Shown: positions 1-21,292 of the stretch, one piece after another | Layout of the letters: every line of letters begins with the position of its first letter | Numbering within the stretch: the stretch's first letter is position 1 | Assembly: GCA_037975125.1 (NCBI GenBank) | Contig: JAJQOW010000207.1 | Location: 1 to 64,000 of the forward strand | Source of the DNA: Latrodectus hesperus | Lineage: Eukaryota > Arthropoda > Arachnida > Araneae > Theridiidae | Direction: 5' to 3' | Length of the DNA: 64,000 nt | Position numbers and translations under genes: made by a program | Notes under the pieces: model-generated | Seen by the model: only the letters and a program-made list of their open reading frames with translations | Databases searched by the model: none | Told to the model about the DNA's origin: nothing

Positions 1-516
1 TTTTCAAATGTATGACCTCAGAGGGAGAAGTCGAATGTCTGCACTTGAGGCAGTCAGCCGTAATCATGAATGCTGATCATTAGATTTGTTATGGCCGCAA
101 AATTTTTCCATCGTGGTGGAGCAGTGAGGAAAAAGGGATGCCCACTCAGGTATCGACCTAGTCATCTGACCGTCATTCAAAATGACGAAGTGATTGGTCG
201 TACTAACAGGAAACATATTGCAAGCAAACAAAAACAAAATAAAAATTGTATAAATACTTAAAATTTCACGAAATGGTGTTCTAAATTTTTGACGAGTTTT
301 GTGAAAAACTCAATCTTACTCAATGCGAGCTATAAGCCTACGAGCATAAAGCTCCAAAACTGTTTCTGTCATATTACTACTAAATTAAAATATCACGAAA
401 AGTTTTCTTTGTGTAATCAAATCGATTTTCGTTCATTTGAAAAGTATTCCTAAATGCATTTGAAACATTCTGATACTCTCGTGACATTTAAAGCACATTT
501 GTATTTGAAATTACAG
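1..516. other. Probable intron, no exon recognised
   Basis: The stretch before the first visible CTH-like exon shows no segment resembling the preceding part of the enzyme. It is AT-rich with a modest GC-richer patch near 1-200. A 63-codon open frame at 70-261 has no recognisable domain. It is most simply the intron preceding the 517-574 exon, whose 3' border TTACAG lies at 511-516. Confidence 0.5.
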
Positions 517-11027
<10,511 letters not shown>

Positions 11028-11116
11028 ATACTGACCCACAGAGTACATTTTAAGGAAATTTATTTTACGCATTCACTAAATTTACAATCCCATTTTCTTG
11101 AGAGATATTAAGCAAA

Positions 11117-11176
11117 AATAAAGAAATAATGTTTTGTTAAGTTTACAGAATAATAAATGTGATAACTTTGAATAAA
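11117..11176 (+). promoter_or_regulatory. Poly(A) signals of the CTH-like gene
   Basis: Two AATAAA hexamers lie downstream of the stop codon, at 11117-11122 and 11171-11176, with a T-rich stretch after the second. They would give 3' UTRs of roughly 110-170 bases. Confidence 0.6.
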
Positions 11177-12830
11177 GTGTTTTCACACGAACAGCAAATA
11201 GAGATGATTTTCATTATTTGGCAAGTATATTTCATTTTCAGACATTGGCATTTCTGCATTATTTAAAGGGTCGTTGAGATTTGCAAAGTCTTCATAATTA
11301 CGTAATTTAAAAGCATTACTAAAACTTTGTCTAAATGTGCTCCAAATAAAATTAAAGAGCTTAAACGCGAAACGCAAAGATTAAATTATGATGTTTCTAG
11401 TTAAAAATAAAAGAAACACATCATTAAAAAGTTTATTTACATTTTTTTTCTAAATTTTTAAAAAGTTTATCAATTTTAAGACATTTCTTATGTCTTAAAT
11501 TTTTATTTATTGTTTTTAAACTTTCTCAGATTTTGTATAGCAGAAACAGGTTTTAAAATGAGGTTTCTAAAAAATATCAAATCATTCTACTTTTTCGAAG
11601 AATTCTTTGAGAAAATTTAGTAGATTTTCGGTACAATAGCAGTGAAGTTTGGAATAAAAACTTTTTTTTTTTGGAAAACTAAAAATAATATAATCAAACT
11701 TATTAATTAAAGTGTTCACTATTTTTTTCTATAATTAGGTTTAGATCTATTATCTATCTAATTATGTTTACGTTTAGATCTATTTTTTCCATAATTAGTT
11801 TTAGATAATTCGTTTGACGTATATAATATATAGGATTTTGTTAAAAATATTTATAACAAATTTTAACAAAGTTTGAGACGACGCAAGGAATATTTTTATA
11901 AATTATTATAAAATTTAAAAATATAAATATTTTTTAAATTGATTTAAAAAATTTTTGGAAATACTTTTTTTAAATATTTCAAAACATTTTATGGCAATAA
12001 TATTTTACAATAATAAAACTAAATTGTACAATAAAAAACTATAATTTTCTCATTGGAGAGTAAAAATTAGTCATAAAATTAGGCAAAAAGTTAATTTCCC
12101 TTAAAATTAATTTTCTGCGCTTTTAAAATCCTTCACATAAATAAATTACATATATAAATTATGTATCACTTACCATTAAAATTCTTTCATATTTAAATTC
12201 CTCTGAAAATCCTTTGTTATATTTTTCTAATAAAATTCCAATTTTTGCTAAATAAAATTCCAAATTTTGCTAATCATGTTTATCAATTCATCTTAATAAT
12301 AAATTCAAATTCTAAATAAGCTTACCTTGAGCAGGTTTTTAATTTCTTTATTAACATAGGACATACTTAAACAGGACAAGACATGGAAAAAGAACAAGAC
12401 ATGGAACAAAGAACATCAACATCGCTGGGCGCAGAATCTTATTCTTTTTGTAACAAAGATATTCGTGCAGTGCGCCCTCTATAGACATATAGTTGCAACA
12501 TCCTTTATTATATAACATTCTAAGAAATGTATATTTTAAGCATCTTTCAAAAAGACATTTTTTATGTGCAATGAAACCACATGAAAATCTTAAAATCTTA
12601 TTACGAAAAACTGTGTTCCGCATTTGGTACTCAAGTTATTTGAAATGCATAATAAGATCCCGTTTATTCACGTCACACAATGCTTATATGAGAAAATTTA
12701 CCTAGTTGCATAAGACTTTCAGTTTACATTCTATTTATTTAATAATCCTTTCAATGAAAGTTATCCTTCAATATCTATGCTTCGCAGACTCCACTTCCTA
12801 TTACCTTTCAAGGTGAAAATATTTTCTTTT

Positions 12831-12833
<3 letters not shown>

Positions 12834-12911
<78 letters not shown>
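12834..12911. repeat. (TA)n microsatellite
   Basis: About 78 bases of pure TA. Confidence 0.97.
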
Positions 12912-12912
<1 letters not shown>

Positions 12913-13774
12913 AGATCCCTTTAATACGCAGACACATTTAGTAGTTACCGAATACAAACTCTTAGTATAAATCGGTGGCTTCCTTTGTTTCACTCTCTTT
13001 TACCTTAATCAGTTCTCCAATTAATACAGAAATCAAATTACTTATTCATTTTCCCTTCTTCGTAACTGCACTCTAAAACATTACAATTGATTTAATCTCT
13101 GGATGAACCTTCTTTTCGTTAGGAGTACTAAAGTACTTTAGCTGTTCTTGTTATCATGGTGTAATAGTTCACGGTTTTGAATAGTTAGTTGGAAAAAAAA
13201 TTACTACAAATTTATAATAATTACATTTCTATTATCTTGAAAAATGAATGAGATTCCTCCGCTACGATTTCGCACTAAGGTGCAAATAATTCATTTCTTT
13301 GGAAAATGCTGCATTATCAAGAAAATTGCTCGTACATATACGAGAGAGATATGACCTATTACGAATTCCTAGCGAGAAAAAAGTCCTTGTTGTATGTTAT
13401 AGCTGAGCAACCTCGCTTTTAGCATGAGGAAAAAAGTATCATGTAAACAACAAAATTTTGGTGGCATCTTCAGTTCAAAGACACCACGCGTTTGCTTCAA
13501 AATGAATTTAATGAGTTCAATTATAGCCTGGAAGTGTGCCGCATCATTAAAGGTGGATAGAAATAACATTTTTAGAGTATATAAACTTGGTGAGTTGCAG
13601 TTCTTTTCATACATTTTTCATATTCAAAATTGTATGTATTTTAAAAATATAGCCTTTTTAGTAATGAACGAATCATGTATGCTAAGCTTCTACATTCCAA
13701 GCATTTGACAGATGAGATTAATAATTTAGATTTTTCGTAACTGAATTAATTTAGTATATAAAGTTAATTTAAAT

Positions 13775-13805
13775 TTAATGCAAGCTACTGAAGAGCTTGC
13801 ATTAA
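13775..13805. repeat. Perfect 12-bp hairpin
   Basis: TTAATGCAAGCT (13775-13786) and its exact complement AGCTTGCATTAA (13794-13805) flank a 7-base loop. Confidence 0.85.
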
Positions 13806-15287
13806 GTTTGGTAGGGTATGATGATTATACATTTGAAACGACATTTAAGCTTATGTTTTTTTGTAAAATTTGATTCTACGAGGATCAGTCAATTATTGGG
13901 TAGTTATGGGTTTTTTGAGTTATGTTTGCAAAATTTTAGGAATGTTCAAAATGGTCCTCTTTAGGATCAATGCATTTTTGCATATGGATTTTCCAAAGAT
14001 TAAATGTCTTTCTTGGAATCGATGCCTAGCTCCATCAGTCTCATTTCAGGAATAAAACCAAAGACCCTATAAGTACTATTTTGGATTAAAAAATAGTTCT
14101 TCGTATTCTATATTGGATTCGACAACCAAGTTACGTCTTCTAAAATTATTTTTACCAAGGTACATCTTTAGGATTTCTCACTTCGGTTATGAAGTCAGAA
14201 AGGGCCTTTATGAAGCTGAGGTGAAATATTTTAGAATACCTTAAATAGTTAATCGAGAGAAAAGGTCACCTTCATACACAATAAGAGGCGCCCTTTCACC
14301 TCGCTATCATGGCATTTCCTAAATACAGGGTCTTGTTGAAAAAGTCCCATCACATGCATTTGCTTTCTTTATCCTATCTAGAGAAGCAACGGTACTTATT
14401 AATAGTTTCCCGCTCTACTCCAACAGTAGATGGACAAGACATCGTTTCTATCTCTGGTACCAAAAGAGTTATTTTTGCTCCTTCATTTCATTCGTTCTGC
14501 TTTTCTTTACCTTGAAGAAACAGATCTATCTCAGATGTTTTAAATGCTTGAGGCTTTAAATCTCTGGAAATAAGGTTCATTGTCTGAGTTACTAGGTGAG
14601 ACAAGATGCTTTAGCAGGCATACCAGAGGCTCCGTTGAGACGCTGTAACCGCCGTGTCATTTGTCTTAAACAAGGATCACATAGCAACAGTATTACAGCA
14701 GGGGATTCGAGAATTCTTAGTAAACTACATTTTAAAAAAACTAGTAAGCGTTTGGCCATTCTTCCCCTGCTGACTTGCCCAAAAAACGGCAGTAGAAAAG
14801 AAGTGAACACGGCTGACATTCTAAGTGGTAATATGTCCAAAAAATACAGCGTAAAATCATCGACAATTTGCTTTTCTAATATAGAAGATACTCCTTCATC
14901 GAAGGAACATTGTATTACGCTGATGTGTTTCTGTTCAAGAAATTAAACAGTTCTTCTTACAGAATGTGAAAATGCTTTGTCATATGCGCATAGAATGTAT
15001 GAATTCTCTGACCATTACCTTGCAAAGAATGTTGAAAGAATATTCATATACTAGTTATACAATAGACCCTTCTCCTATTTTTGAAGTTTGATGGCCTTGA
15101 CCAATTATGTACACTGCTAGAGAAAATAGCAAATATTGGGTCTTTTTTTTAAACAAACATATTTCCATACTTCATAGAGTGGGCATGGGATTATCTTCAA
15201 AAGTTCATGTTTCATTTTCTTGACACGTTGGGGCTTAAAAAATGCTATGTGTGTCAACATTAATTACGATTTTAGAAAAATTCCGTC

Positions 15288-15597
15288 TGTTACGTTTCGT
15301 TTTTATTTGAATAATTCCGAATTCGATTTCTCGATCATGTATAAAAATGGAATTCTTTTCAACGTAACATAATAAAATTATGGGCCGAAATATCTACGCG
15401 ATATTTAAATTGAAGACAGAAATTATCAATAATGAATTTGAAAAACAGAAGTTCAAATATATTTATTTCTTCACTAAATCAAAACATTGCTCGGCGAGTG
15501 CCGGATGCATACTAACAAAAAAAGGTTTTAGATTACATAATAACGCAAGCAGTCACATGGGTGACGTCACTCGCTTCTCTGGCGATTGGTTGTTACA
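15288..15597 (-). repeat. BEL/Pao 3' LTR
   Basis: 310 bp, TG..CA ends on both strands. It contains a palindromic GTGACGTCAC (15561-15570) and an inverted CCAAT (15585-15589). Confidence 0.97.
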
Positions 15598-15613
15598 TAT
15601 CCTCCCACCTTTT
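15598..15613 (-). other. Polypurine tract
   Basis: Directly upstream of the 3' LTR the minus strand reads AAAAGGTGGGAGGATA, a purine-rich primer for plus-strand synthesis. Confidence 0.7.
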
Positions 15614-15671
15614 GTTTCGGGAGAAAACAAAACCTAAATGAAAAAGAAAAAAGTTAGTCACAATTATAAGA

Positions 15672-18600
15672 TTACAGATTTAGTTTTTGAGGAATTTTCA
15701 CTAATCGTCCAGTTCTGGTTGTTTTTGTTAAGTCCTTATCATCACTGAGCAAAATTGTTCTTAGAGAATCACTTGAAATGTCATTTTCTGATACCGGTGA
15801 CAAATCATTTCCTTCAGCATCTGAAAAGGAATCTCTTCTCACATTTGATGTAGTTGGGACTTCCTCTTTATCAGTAGTTGCTGAAATCTCTAGGGGAAAA
15901 ATCCTCTGTATAGGTCGCACTAAAACACTGGATTGTGTTTTCAATTTCACAGTTCTGACGATATCATCTTTGCCAGGAATCAACTGTATGACTTTAGCAA
16001 GAGGCCAGTTCAAATGTTTTTTATTGTCGTCTCCGATTAACACGATTTCTCCAACTTGTATTTTTGGAGTTGAACACCTTCTGTTTAGACGCTGTATAAG
16101 TTGACCAAGGTATTCCTTTCGAAAGCGCAGCTTTAACTGCTCAGTTACTTTGGCCCGATGTTTAATTCTGATTCGAAAATGCTTGGCTTCAACTTCATCA
16201 ATATCTGTGGTTACACTCCTTATCTTGGGATCGCTTAACATAAACATGGCTGGTGTTATAGGCTTTATATCTTCAACGTCCTCTGAAAGATATGTGAGTG
16301 GACGTGCATTGATAACAGATTCACAATCTGAGAGTACTGTAAGTAATTCTTCATATGTAAGTGCAGCCTTTCCGAGGGTACTTTTAAGAAGATCTTTAAC
16401 CACTCTAATCAGTCTTTCCCAAAAACCACCCCACCAACTCGCGGTTGGAGGGTTGAATTTCCAAGAAATACGTTGGAGGGCTGTTTCTCGAGTAATTTTC
16501 TCCCAATTCAACAGTCGAAAATCTTCATTAGCTCCATGGAAATTAGTGCCGTTGTCGGAGTAAATGACACGTGGTCTTCCTCTTCTGGCAATAAACCTTC
16601 GCAAAGACATTAAAAAGGCTTCTGTGGACAATGAAGAAACCAACTCAAGATGAACCGCTCTATAAATGGCACAGGTGAATAATACTACCCATACTTTGTT
16701 TCTATGTTTAATGTAAAGGGGGCCAGCAAGATCAAGTCCAATTACTTCGAATACAGAAGCATCTTTCACTCTGTCAGCTGGTAGAGTAACTGGATCACTA
16801 ACAAAAGGCTTAGATTTGAAGCGTCGGCAAGGAATACATTTTCTCACTACTCCCCTTACTGTTTTTCTCCCTTTAACTATCCAGTAATTTGAACGTAATA
16901 AATTTAATAAAATCTGGGTACCTGCATGACAGTGATTAATATGATATTGTTCTATCAATCTTTGAGTAAAAATGCTTTTATCAGGGAGTAAAATAGGGGC
17001 TAGGAATGAAGGTTCGTCAATTCGTTCTGTTATTCGAGTTTTAATTCGAAGTATACCTTCATCATCTTTAACTGCATTAAGATTTTTTAAATTATTTGGA
17101 AGAGGGAAAAAATGTCTCTGTACAAGACGAATGAGTACTTTTTCTGCCGATTCTATTTCTTCGGGCGAAAGGTTTCCGTAATTCCTTTCACAACCTCTTT
17201 TTCGTACATTGCTGATAAAACGTAGCATCCAACCAGTCATTCGTAGAATAGAATTGAAACTAGAAAATCTGAGGGCATACCAATCTGGTTCTGTATCACT
17301 AAGATTAATGTTACAAAGTTTAACGATTCTTTTTTCCACTTCGATTTTGTTTGGTTCGTACACTAATTTATTCTCAGGCCAATTTTCTGGTAGTTCTTTG
17401 AGCCACTCGGGACCCTCCCACCAACGGGAGTCCAAAAATTGACGAATAGAGCAGCCTCGCGATAGAATGTCGGCGGGATTGGAAACGCCAGGGACATGTC
17501 TCCATTCGGCATTAGGTGCCAATTGGTTAATTTCTTTAACTCGATTGGAGACAAAGACAGTCCAATCTCCATGTTCCAGGATCCACCATAGTGATACCAT
17601 TGAATCACTCCAAAATACTGTTTTTAAGTTACTTAAATTCAGGGCCGTTTTGATCGAATGAGCTAATCTTACTCCAATGGTGCAGGATAATAACTCTAAT
17701 CTTGGGATGGTAATAGTTTTTAAAGGAGCTACTCGTGATTTAGCTCTTAAAAGACAAATTTTTACTCCATTGGAAGTGATAGTTCTAAGGAAAACACAAG
17801 CGGCATAAGCTACTTTGCTAGCATCCATGAATACATGCATTTGTGTCGAGTCATTAATTTCTGTATAGCGGGCTATTTCAACATTATTTAGTAAATGTAG
17901 ATCATTAATCCATCTTTTAAAGCTATTCTGATCTTCAGTGGGTAAAGGAGAGTCCCAGGATAGTTTTAATTTCCACATGTCTTGCAATTTAATTTTTATG
18001 GGTAAAATTGCCGCTGACAATAAACCAATGGGATCAAAAATCTTCTGAATCGTAGCCAAAATTACTCTCTTAGTTATTTTCCCACCTACTTCTAAAACAA
18101 AAGGATCAACCTTAATATCACAGTTACATTTCAAAGTATCACGGTCCAAATTCCATAAAATTCCCAAAACATTGGTAGTGCCAGAACTTTTCGTAATGTA
18201 TTTACACTTGACATTGCTCTCCCACCCTCGCAAGTTGAAACATCCACGTGAAAGTACTTCTATAGCTGTTAAAATAAAATGCTCTTGTTCTTTGATATTG
18301 AAAACACCAGAAAGGCAATTGTCTACGTAAAATGATTTTCTTAATTTTTCAATTATTTCGTTGTTTTCTACAAAGGTGTTGTTAAGCAAATGGGAGATGG
18401 ATGCTGCTAAGAGAAAAGGGCTGGAAGTAACCCCAAAAACTACTCTACAGTGTCTATAAATGACCATTTCATCTTCGCACGGATAAAAAAAGCGTAAGAA
18501 GTCTCTGTACCTTGGAGCAATAGACAATTGCAAAAAAGCCTTTTCGATATCTGCAGACAGGCCAATGGGATATGAACGAAATCGGTCAATCAGGTCTGGG

Positions 18601-20924
18601 ATTAATTCAATGAGATTTGGCCCTTTATATAAAAGTTCATTCAAGGACGGCTTGCCACTAGAGGCATCAAAGACTGGTCTTAATTTTGTAGTAGTGCTTT
18701 CGTTTTTGACTATAGGCCTATGTGGTAAATAGTGACATTGCCTGTCGCTTATAATTTCATTTTGGGGTACCCTTTCAATTATATCAAGACACTCCCATTC
18801 CTTAAACACCATTTCGTAATCCTTAATTAATTTTTTATCTCTAGATCGTTTACACATTTTTTGGTGTCTATTCCAAGCTAGTTCCTTGTTATCGGGCAAA
18901 CTTGAAGTATCTGTTTTAAAAGGCAAACCTAACTGGTATCTACCAGAAGGGAGTATTTCCAAACCCTCTTGAAAATCTTTTAATAACTCAGAGTGTACAA
19001 TATTTATGTTTCTGTTTTCAGAAGGATCTAATATACCAAGATTTTCTAGATTCCAAAATTCACTAACAGATAAATTATTAGCATGCAAAGATAAAGCACA
19101 TAAAACAGAGTCATTATTTACATCATAATTATCATTTAATTTCTGCTTTCCAATAACAGTATACCCCAGCCGGGTTTCAATAGCAACTAGACTTGATTCT
19201 AACTTCACAGAATGGCCAGTTAACAACATTCCTGCCACATCGGATCCAATCAAAAGATTTATATCATAATTAGGGATTTCGAAATCACTCAATATAATCC
19301 CTTTTTCTTTCAGTTCATGAATAGTCATCATATCAGTCAGTTTAGGAACAAAACCACAAATTTTGTTTTCAGATAAAACCTCAATTTTACAAGAAAAATC
19401 ATTTTTCAAACTAGCAATTTTCACATCGTATACTTCATGAGAACAGGGTTTCGTTTCTTGACCACCAAAAAGTCCATGTATTAAAGATAATGACCTTTTG
19501 GGTTTTAACTTTAATTGTTTAACTATTCCTGAACTGAGGTAAGAACGTTGGGATCCTGTGTCCAAGACTGCTCTTACTAAACACTGTTTCTTTTGATTCA
19601 TAACTTTAACAACAAGAGTCATTAAATAAACATTTTCTACTCTAGAATTATTTGACAATACAGTTGTAGATACAGTTTCGTTTTTACTGGCAGGACTGTT
19701 CTCCTTATCTGAATAACACATAAGAGTACAGTGATTTTTATTACAATGAAAACACTTCACCTTAGCCCTGCAATTTTTAGAGGTATGTCCTGTTCTCAAA
19801 CAGGAGTAACAGGCCCCTTTCTGACTAAGAATTTTAATCTTTTGATCAAAATGCATTTTTCTAGCAGCAAAACAATCTTGGCTGGGGTGTTTCTTATTGC
19901 AAAAAAGACAATCAAAATTCCTCTTACCTTGATTTTCTGCTTCTGATGTACTTACAAGGGCGGCAGCTGTAGTAATATTCCCTTCACGGGATTCCTTGTG
20001 TTTGTCGATTCGGGGAGCTCCAAACCCGGTACGGGCGAGCACAACCATTTCTTGTCCTTGAACTTCTTGTCTCAGAAAAGACATCAAATTTTCTAACGAA
20101 CGTACTCCTCCGTCAAGTGTACTTCTATTTCTTTCCCAAGCTATTAGGACACTCTCAGGCAAGCACGATTCCACAAGGGGAGTCAAAAAGTCCCCGTACT
20201 TTTCTTGGGTTCTTCCTAAGCTGTCCAGCGCGCGCAGTTTTGATTCCAGTTCATCGTAAAGAACAGCTAAATCAGTTTTAGTTCGGTTTGAGGAGGCATT
20301 TCTCATTACCATAGTTAACAAGTCCCTGACGTAAACTTGGACAAGTAGATCACTCCGCCCGAAGCGATCCTGTAACTGTTCTATGACTTTGGGATAGTTA
20401 TCCGCTGTTGGCGGGAAGCTTTCTACTAATCTTGCTGCTTTCGATTCTGGCACTATTGCCTGTAGCAAATACTGGAACTTGTCTTCTGGTGGAATTCTCT
20501 CATCATAATCAATTTTGGAGAACTGACTCCAAAAACCAAGCCATTCTCGAGTCTCACCGGAAAATCGCTTTAGTTCTAACTTCGGGAGCTTGAATTGTTT
20601 CTTATTTGAGGTATCTTGAGAGACTTCCGTTTTCATAGTTACTTTACGGCATTTTTCAAAAAGTTCAATATATCTATCACGATATTCTTCTGCTATAATG
20701 AAATCTTCTTCATATAACCGTTCCGCATCTTTTGAAGTTAAAATTTCGTTTTCTACTTCTTGTTGAGAAACTTCTAATCTTTGAAATTTGTCTTCTAACT
20801 GCGCGGATAAAACCGAAATAACATTCTTATCTACTTCTGGTTTCAGGAATTCTTCTTGAATTTTATTCCCGCAGACTGTAAAGGATGCTCGAAGCCCTTT
20901 TCGTTTCTGTTTCAACAAATCCAT
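15672..20924 (-). CDS. BEL/Pao Gag-Pol polyprotein, intact
   Basis: A single 1750-codon frame. Approximate residue positions: a gag region of the DUF1759 type (about 110-300); three Cys/His knuckles at about 337-400 (CLFCNKKHPSQDC, CYSCLRTGHTSKNC, CFHCNKNHCTLMC); an aspartic protease with AVLDTGSQRSYLS at about 450; reverse transcriptase with IGLSADIEKAFLQL near 790 and FYVDNC near 865; RNase H with VFMDAS near 1030; integrase with an HHCC zinc region near 1325-1365, GLDLAGP near 1393, YSDNGTNF near 1453 and WWGGFWERLIRVVKDLL near 1500; and a C-terminal DUF5641-like region. The order gag-PR-RT-RH-IN is standard for BEL/Pao. The RT box is YVDN rather than YVDD, a variant I recall in other Pao elements. 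The ATG at 20922-20924 follows the primer site directly, and no lesion was seen. The polyprotein would make the capsid, reverse-transcribe the RNA and insert the copy. Confidence 0.97.
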   Translation of the reverse strand: MDLLKQKRKGLRASFTVCGNKIQEEFLKPEVDKNVISVLSAQLEDKFQRLEVSQQEVENEILTSKDAERLYEEDFIIAEEYRDRYIELFEKCRKVTMKTEVSQDTSNKKQFKLPKLELKRFSGETREWLGFWSQFSKIDYDERIPPEDKFQYLLQAIVPESKAARLVESFPPTADNYPKVIEQLQDRFGRSDLLVQVYVRDLLTMVMRNASSNRTKTDLAVLYDELESKLRALDSLGRTQEKYGDFLTPLVESCLPESVLIAWERNRSTLDGGVRSLENLMSFLRQEVQGQEMVVLARTGFGAPRIDKHKESREGNITTAAALVSTSEAENQGKRNFDCLFCNKKHPSQDCFAARKMHFDQKIKILSQKGACYSCLRTGHTSKNCRAKVKCFHCNKNHCTLMCYSDKENSPASKNETVSTTVLSNNSRVENVYLMTLVVKVMNQKKQCLVRAVLDTGSQRSYLSSGIVKQLKLKPKRSLSLIHGLFGGQETKPCSHEVYDVKIASLKNDFSCKIEVLSENKICGFVPKLTDMMTIHELKEKGIILSDFEIPNYDINLLIGSDVAGMLLTGHSVKLESSLVAIETRLGYTVIGKQKLNDNYDVNNDSVLCALSLHANNLSVSEFWNLENLGILDPSENRNINIVHSELLKDFQEGLEILPSGRYQLGLPFKTDTSSLPDNKELAWNRHQKMCKRSRDKKLIKDYEMVFKEWECLDIIERVPQNEIISDRQCHYLPHRPIVKNESTTTKLRPVFDASSGKPSLNELLYKGPNLIELIPDLIDRFRSYPIGLSADIEKAFLQLSIAPRYRDFLRFFYPCEDEMVIYRHCRVVFGVTSSPFLLAASISHLLNNTFVENNEIIEKLRKSFYVDNCLSGVFNIKEQEHFILTAIEVLSRGCFNLRGWESNVKCKYITKSSGTTNVLGILWNLDRDTLKCNCDIKVDPFVLEVGGKITKRVILATIQKIFDPIGLLSAAILPIKIKLQDMWKLKLSWDSPLPTEDQNSFKRWINDLHLLNNVEIARYTEINDSTQMHVFMDASKVAYAACVFLRTITSNGVKICLLRAKSRVAPLKTITIPRLELLSCTIGVRLAHSIKTALNLSNLKTVFWSDSMVSLWWILEHGDWTVFVSNRVKEINQLAPNAEWRHVPGVSNPADILSRGCSIRQFLDSRWWEGPEWLKELPENWPENKLVYEPNKIEVEKRIVKLCNINLSDTEPDWYALRFSSFNSILRMTGWMLRFISNVRKRGCERNYGNLSPEEIESAEKVLIRLVQRHFFPLPNNLKNLNAVKDDEGILRIKTRITERIDEPSFLAPILLPDKSIFTQRLIEQYHINHCHAGTQILLNLLRSNYWIVKGRKTVRGVVRKCIPCRRFKSKPFVSDPVTLPADRVKDASVFEVIGLDLAGPLYIKHRNKVWVVLFTCAIYRAVHLELVSSLSTEAFLMSLRRFIARRGRPRVIYSDNGTNFHGANEDFRLLNWEKITRETALQRISWKFNPPTASWWGGFWERLIRVVKDLLKSTLGKAALTYEELLTVLSDCESVINARPLTYLSEDVEDIKPITPAMFMLSDPKIRSVTTDIDEVEAKHFRIRIKHRAKVTEQLKLRFRKEYLGQLIQRLNRRCSTPKIQVGEIVLIGDDNKKHLNWPLAKVIQLIPGKDDIVRTVKLKTQSSVLVRPIQRIFPLEISATTDKEEVPTTSNVRRDSFSDAEGNDLSPVSENDISSDSLRTILLSDDKDLTKTTRTGRLVKIPQKLNL

Positions 20925-20955
20925 TCTTCAATAAAACTTTAATTTCAATCTTCAG

Positions 20956-20973
20956 GCCCCACGTTGGGCGCCA
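20956..20973 (-). other. Primer binding site, tRNA-Lys type
   Basis: Four bases after the 5' LTR the minus strand reads TGGCGCCCAACGTGGGGC. This is complementary over 18 bases to the 3' end of eukaryotic tRNA-Lys(CUU) as I recall it (...GCCCCACGTTGGGCG plus CCA). It would prime minus-strand DNA synthesis. Confidence 0.85.
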
Positions 20974-20977
20974 CTTA

Positions 20978-21287
20978 TGTTACGTTTCGTTTTTATTTGA
21001 ATAATTCCGAATTCGATTTCTCGATCATGTATAAAAATGGAATTCTTTTCAACGTAACATAATAAAATTATGGGCCGAAATATCTACGCGATATTTAAAT
21101 TGAAGACAGAAATTATCAATAATGAATTTGAAAAACAGAAGTTCAAATATATTTATTTCTTCACTAAATCAAAACATTGCTCGGCGAGTGCCGGATGCAT
21201 ACTGACAAAAAAAGGTTTTAGATTACATAATAACGCAAGCAGTCACATGGGTGACGTCACTCGCTTCTCTGGCGATTGGTTGTTACA
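20978..21287 (-). repeat. BEL/Pao 5' LTR with promoter elements
   Basis: 310 bp, nearly identical to the other LTR. Read on the minus strand it begins TGTAACAACCAATCGCC, giving a CCAAT box (21275-21279), followed by the CRE palindrome TGACGTCA (21252-21259). These are plausible RNA polymerase II activator sites in U3. No unambiguous TATA box was assigned. Confidence 0.95.
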
Positions 21288-21292
21288 CCGTC

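Larger units (their letters stand above)
11180..15282. other. Intergenic, AT-rich, no gene recognised
   Basis: After the CTH-like poly(A) signals there is about 4 kb without a supportable gene. Overlapping open frames on both strands at 13369-13708 and 14592-14946 show no known motif. The latter part (14280-14950) is somewhat richer in GC and could be an old decayed element. A hairpin at 13775-13805 and a microsatellite at 12834 are listed separately. Confidence 0.45.
15288..21287 (-). mobile_element. Full-length BEL/Pao LTR retrotransposon
   Basis: Two 310-bp LTRs (15288-15597 and 20978-21287) starting TGTTAC and ending GTTACA on the plus strand enclose a single open polyprotein on the minus strand. 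A 5-bp target duplication CCGTC occurs at 15283-15287 and 21288-21292. I count one difference between the LTRs (CTAACAAA against CTGACAAA). A primer site and a purine-rich tract are present in the right places. Everything visible is consistent with a young, possibly active copy. No envelope gene is present. Confidence 0.97.

Noticed and set aside
13369..13708. Overlapping 81- and 94-codon frames as a gene
   Set aside because: No motif, opposite strands and no splice or promoter support; likely chance frames.
15380..15637. 85-codon plus frame and its twin at 21070-21312
   Set aside because: They lie inside the two LTRs of the BEL/Pao element, antisense to its transcription, and duplicate only because the LTRs do.
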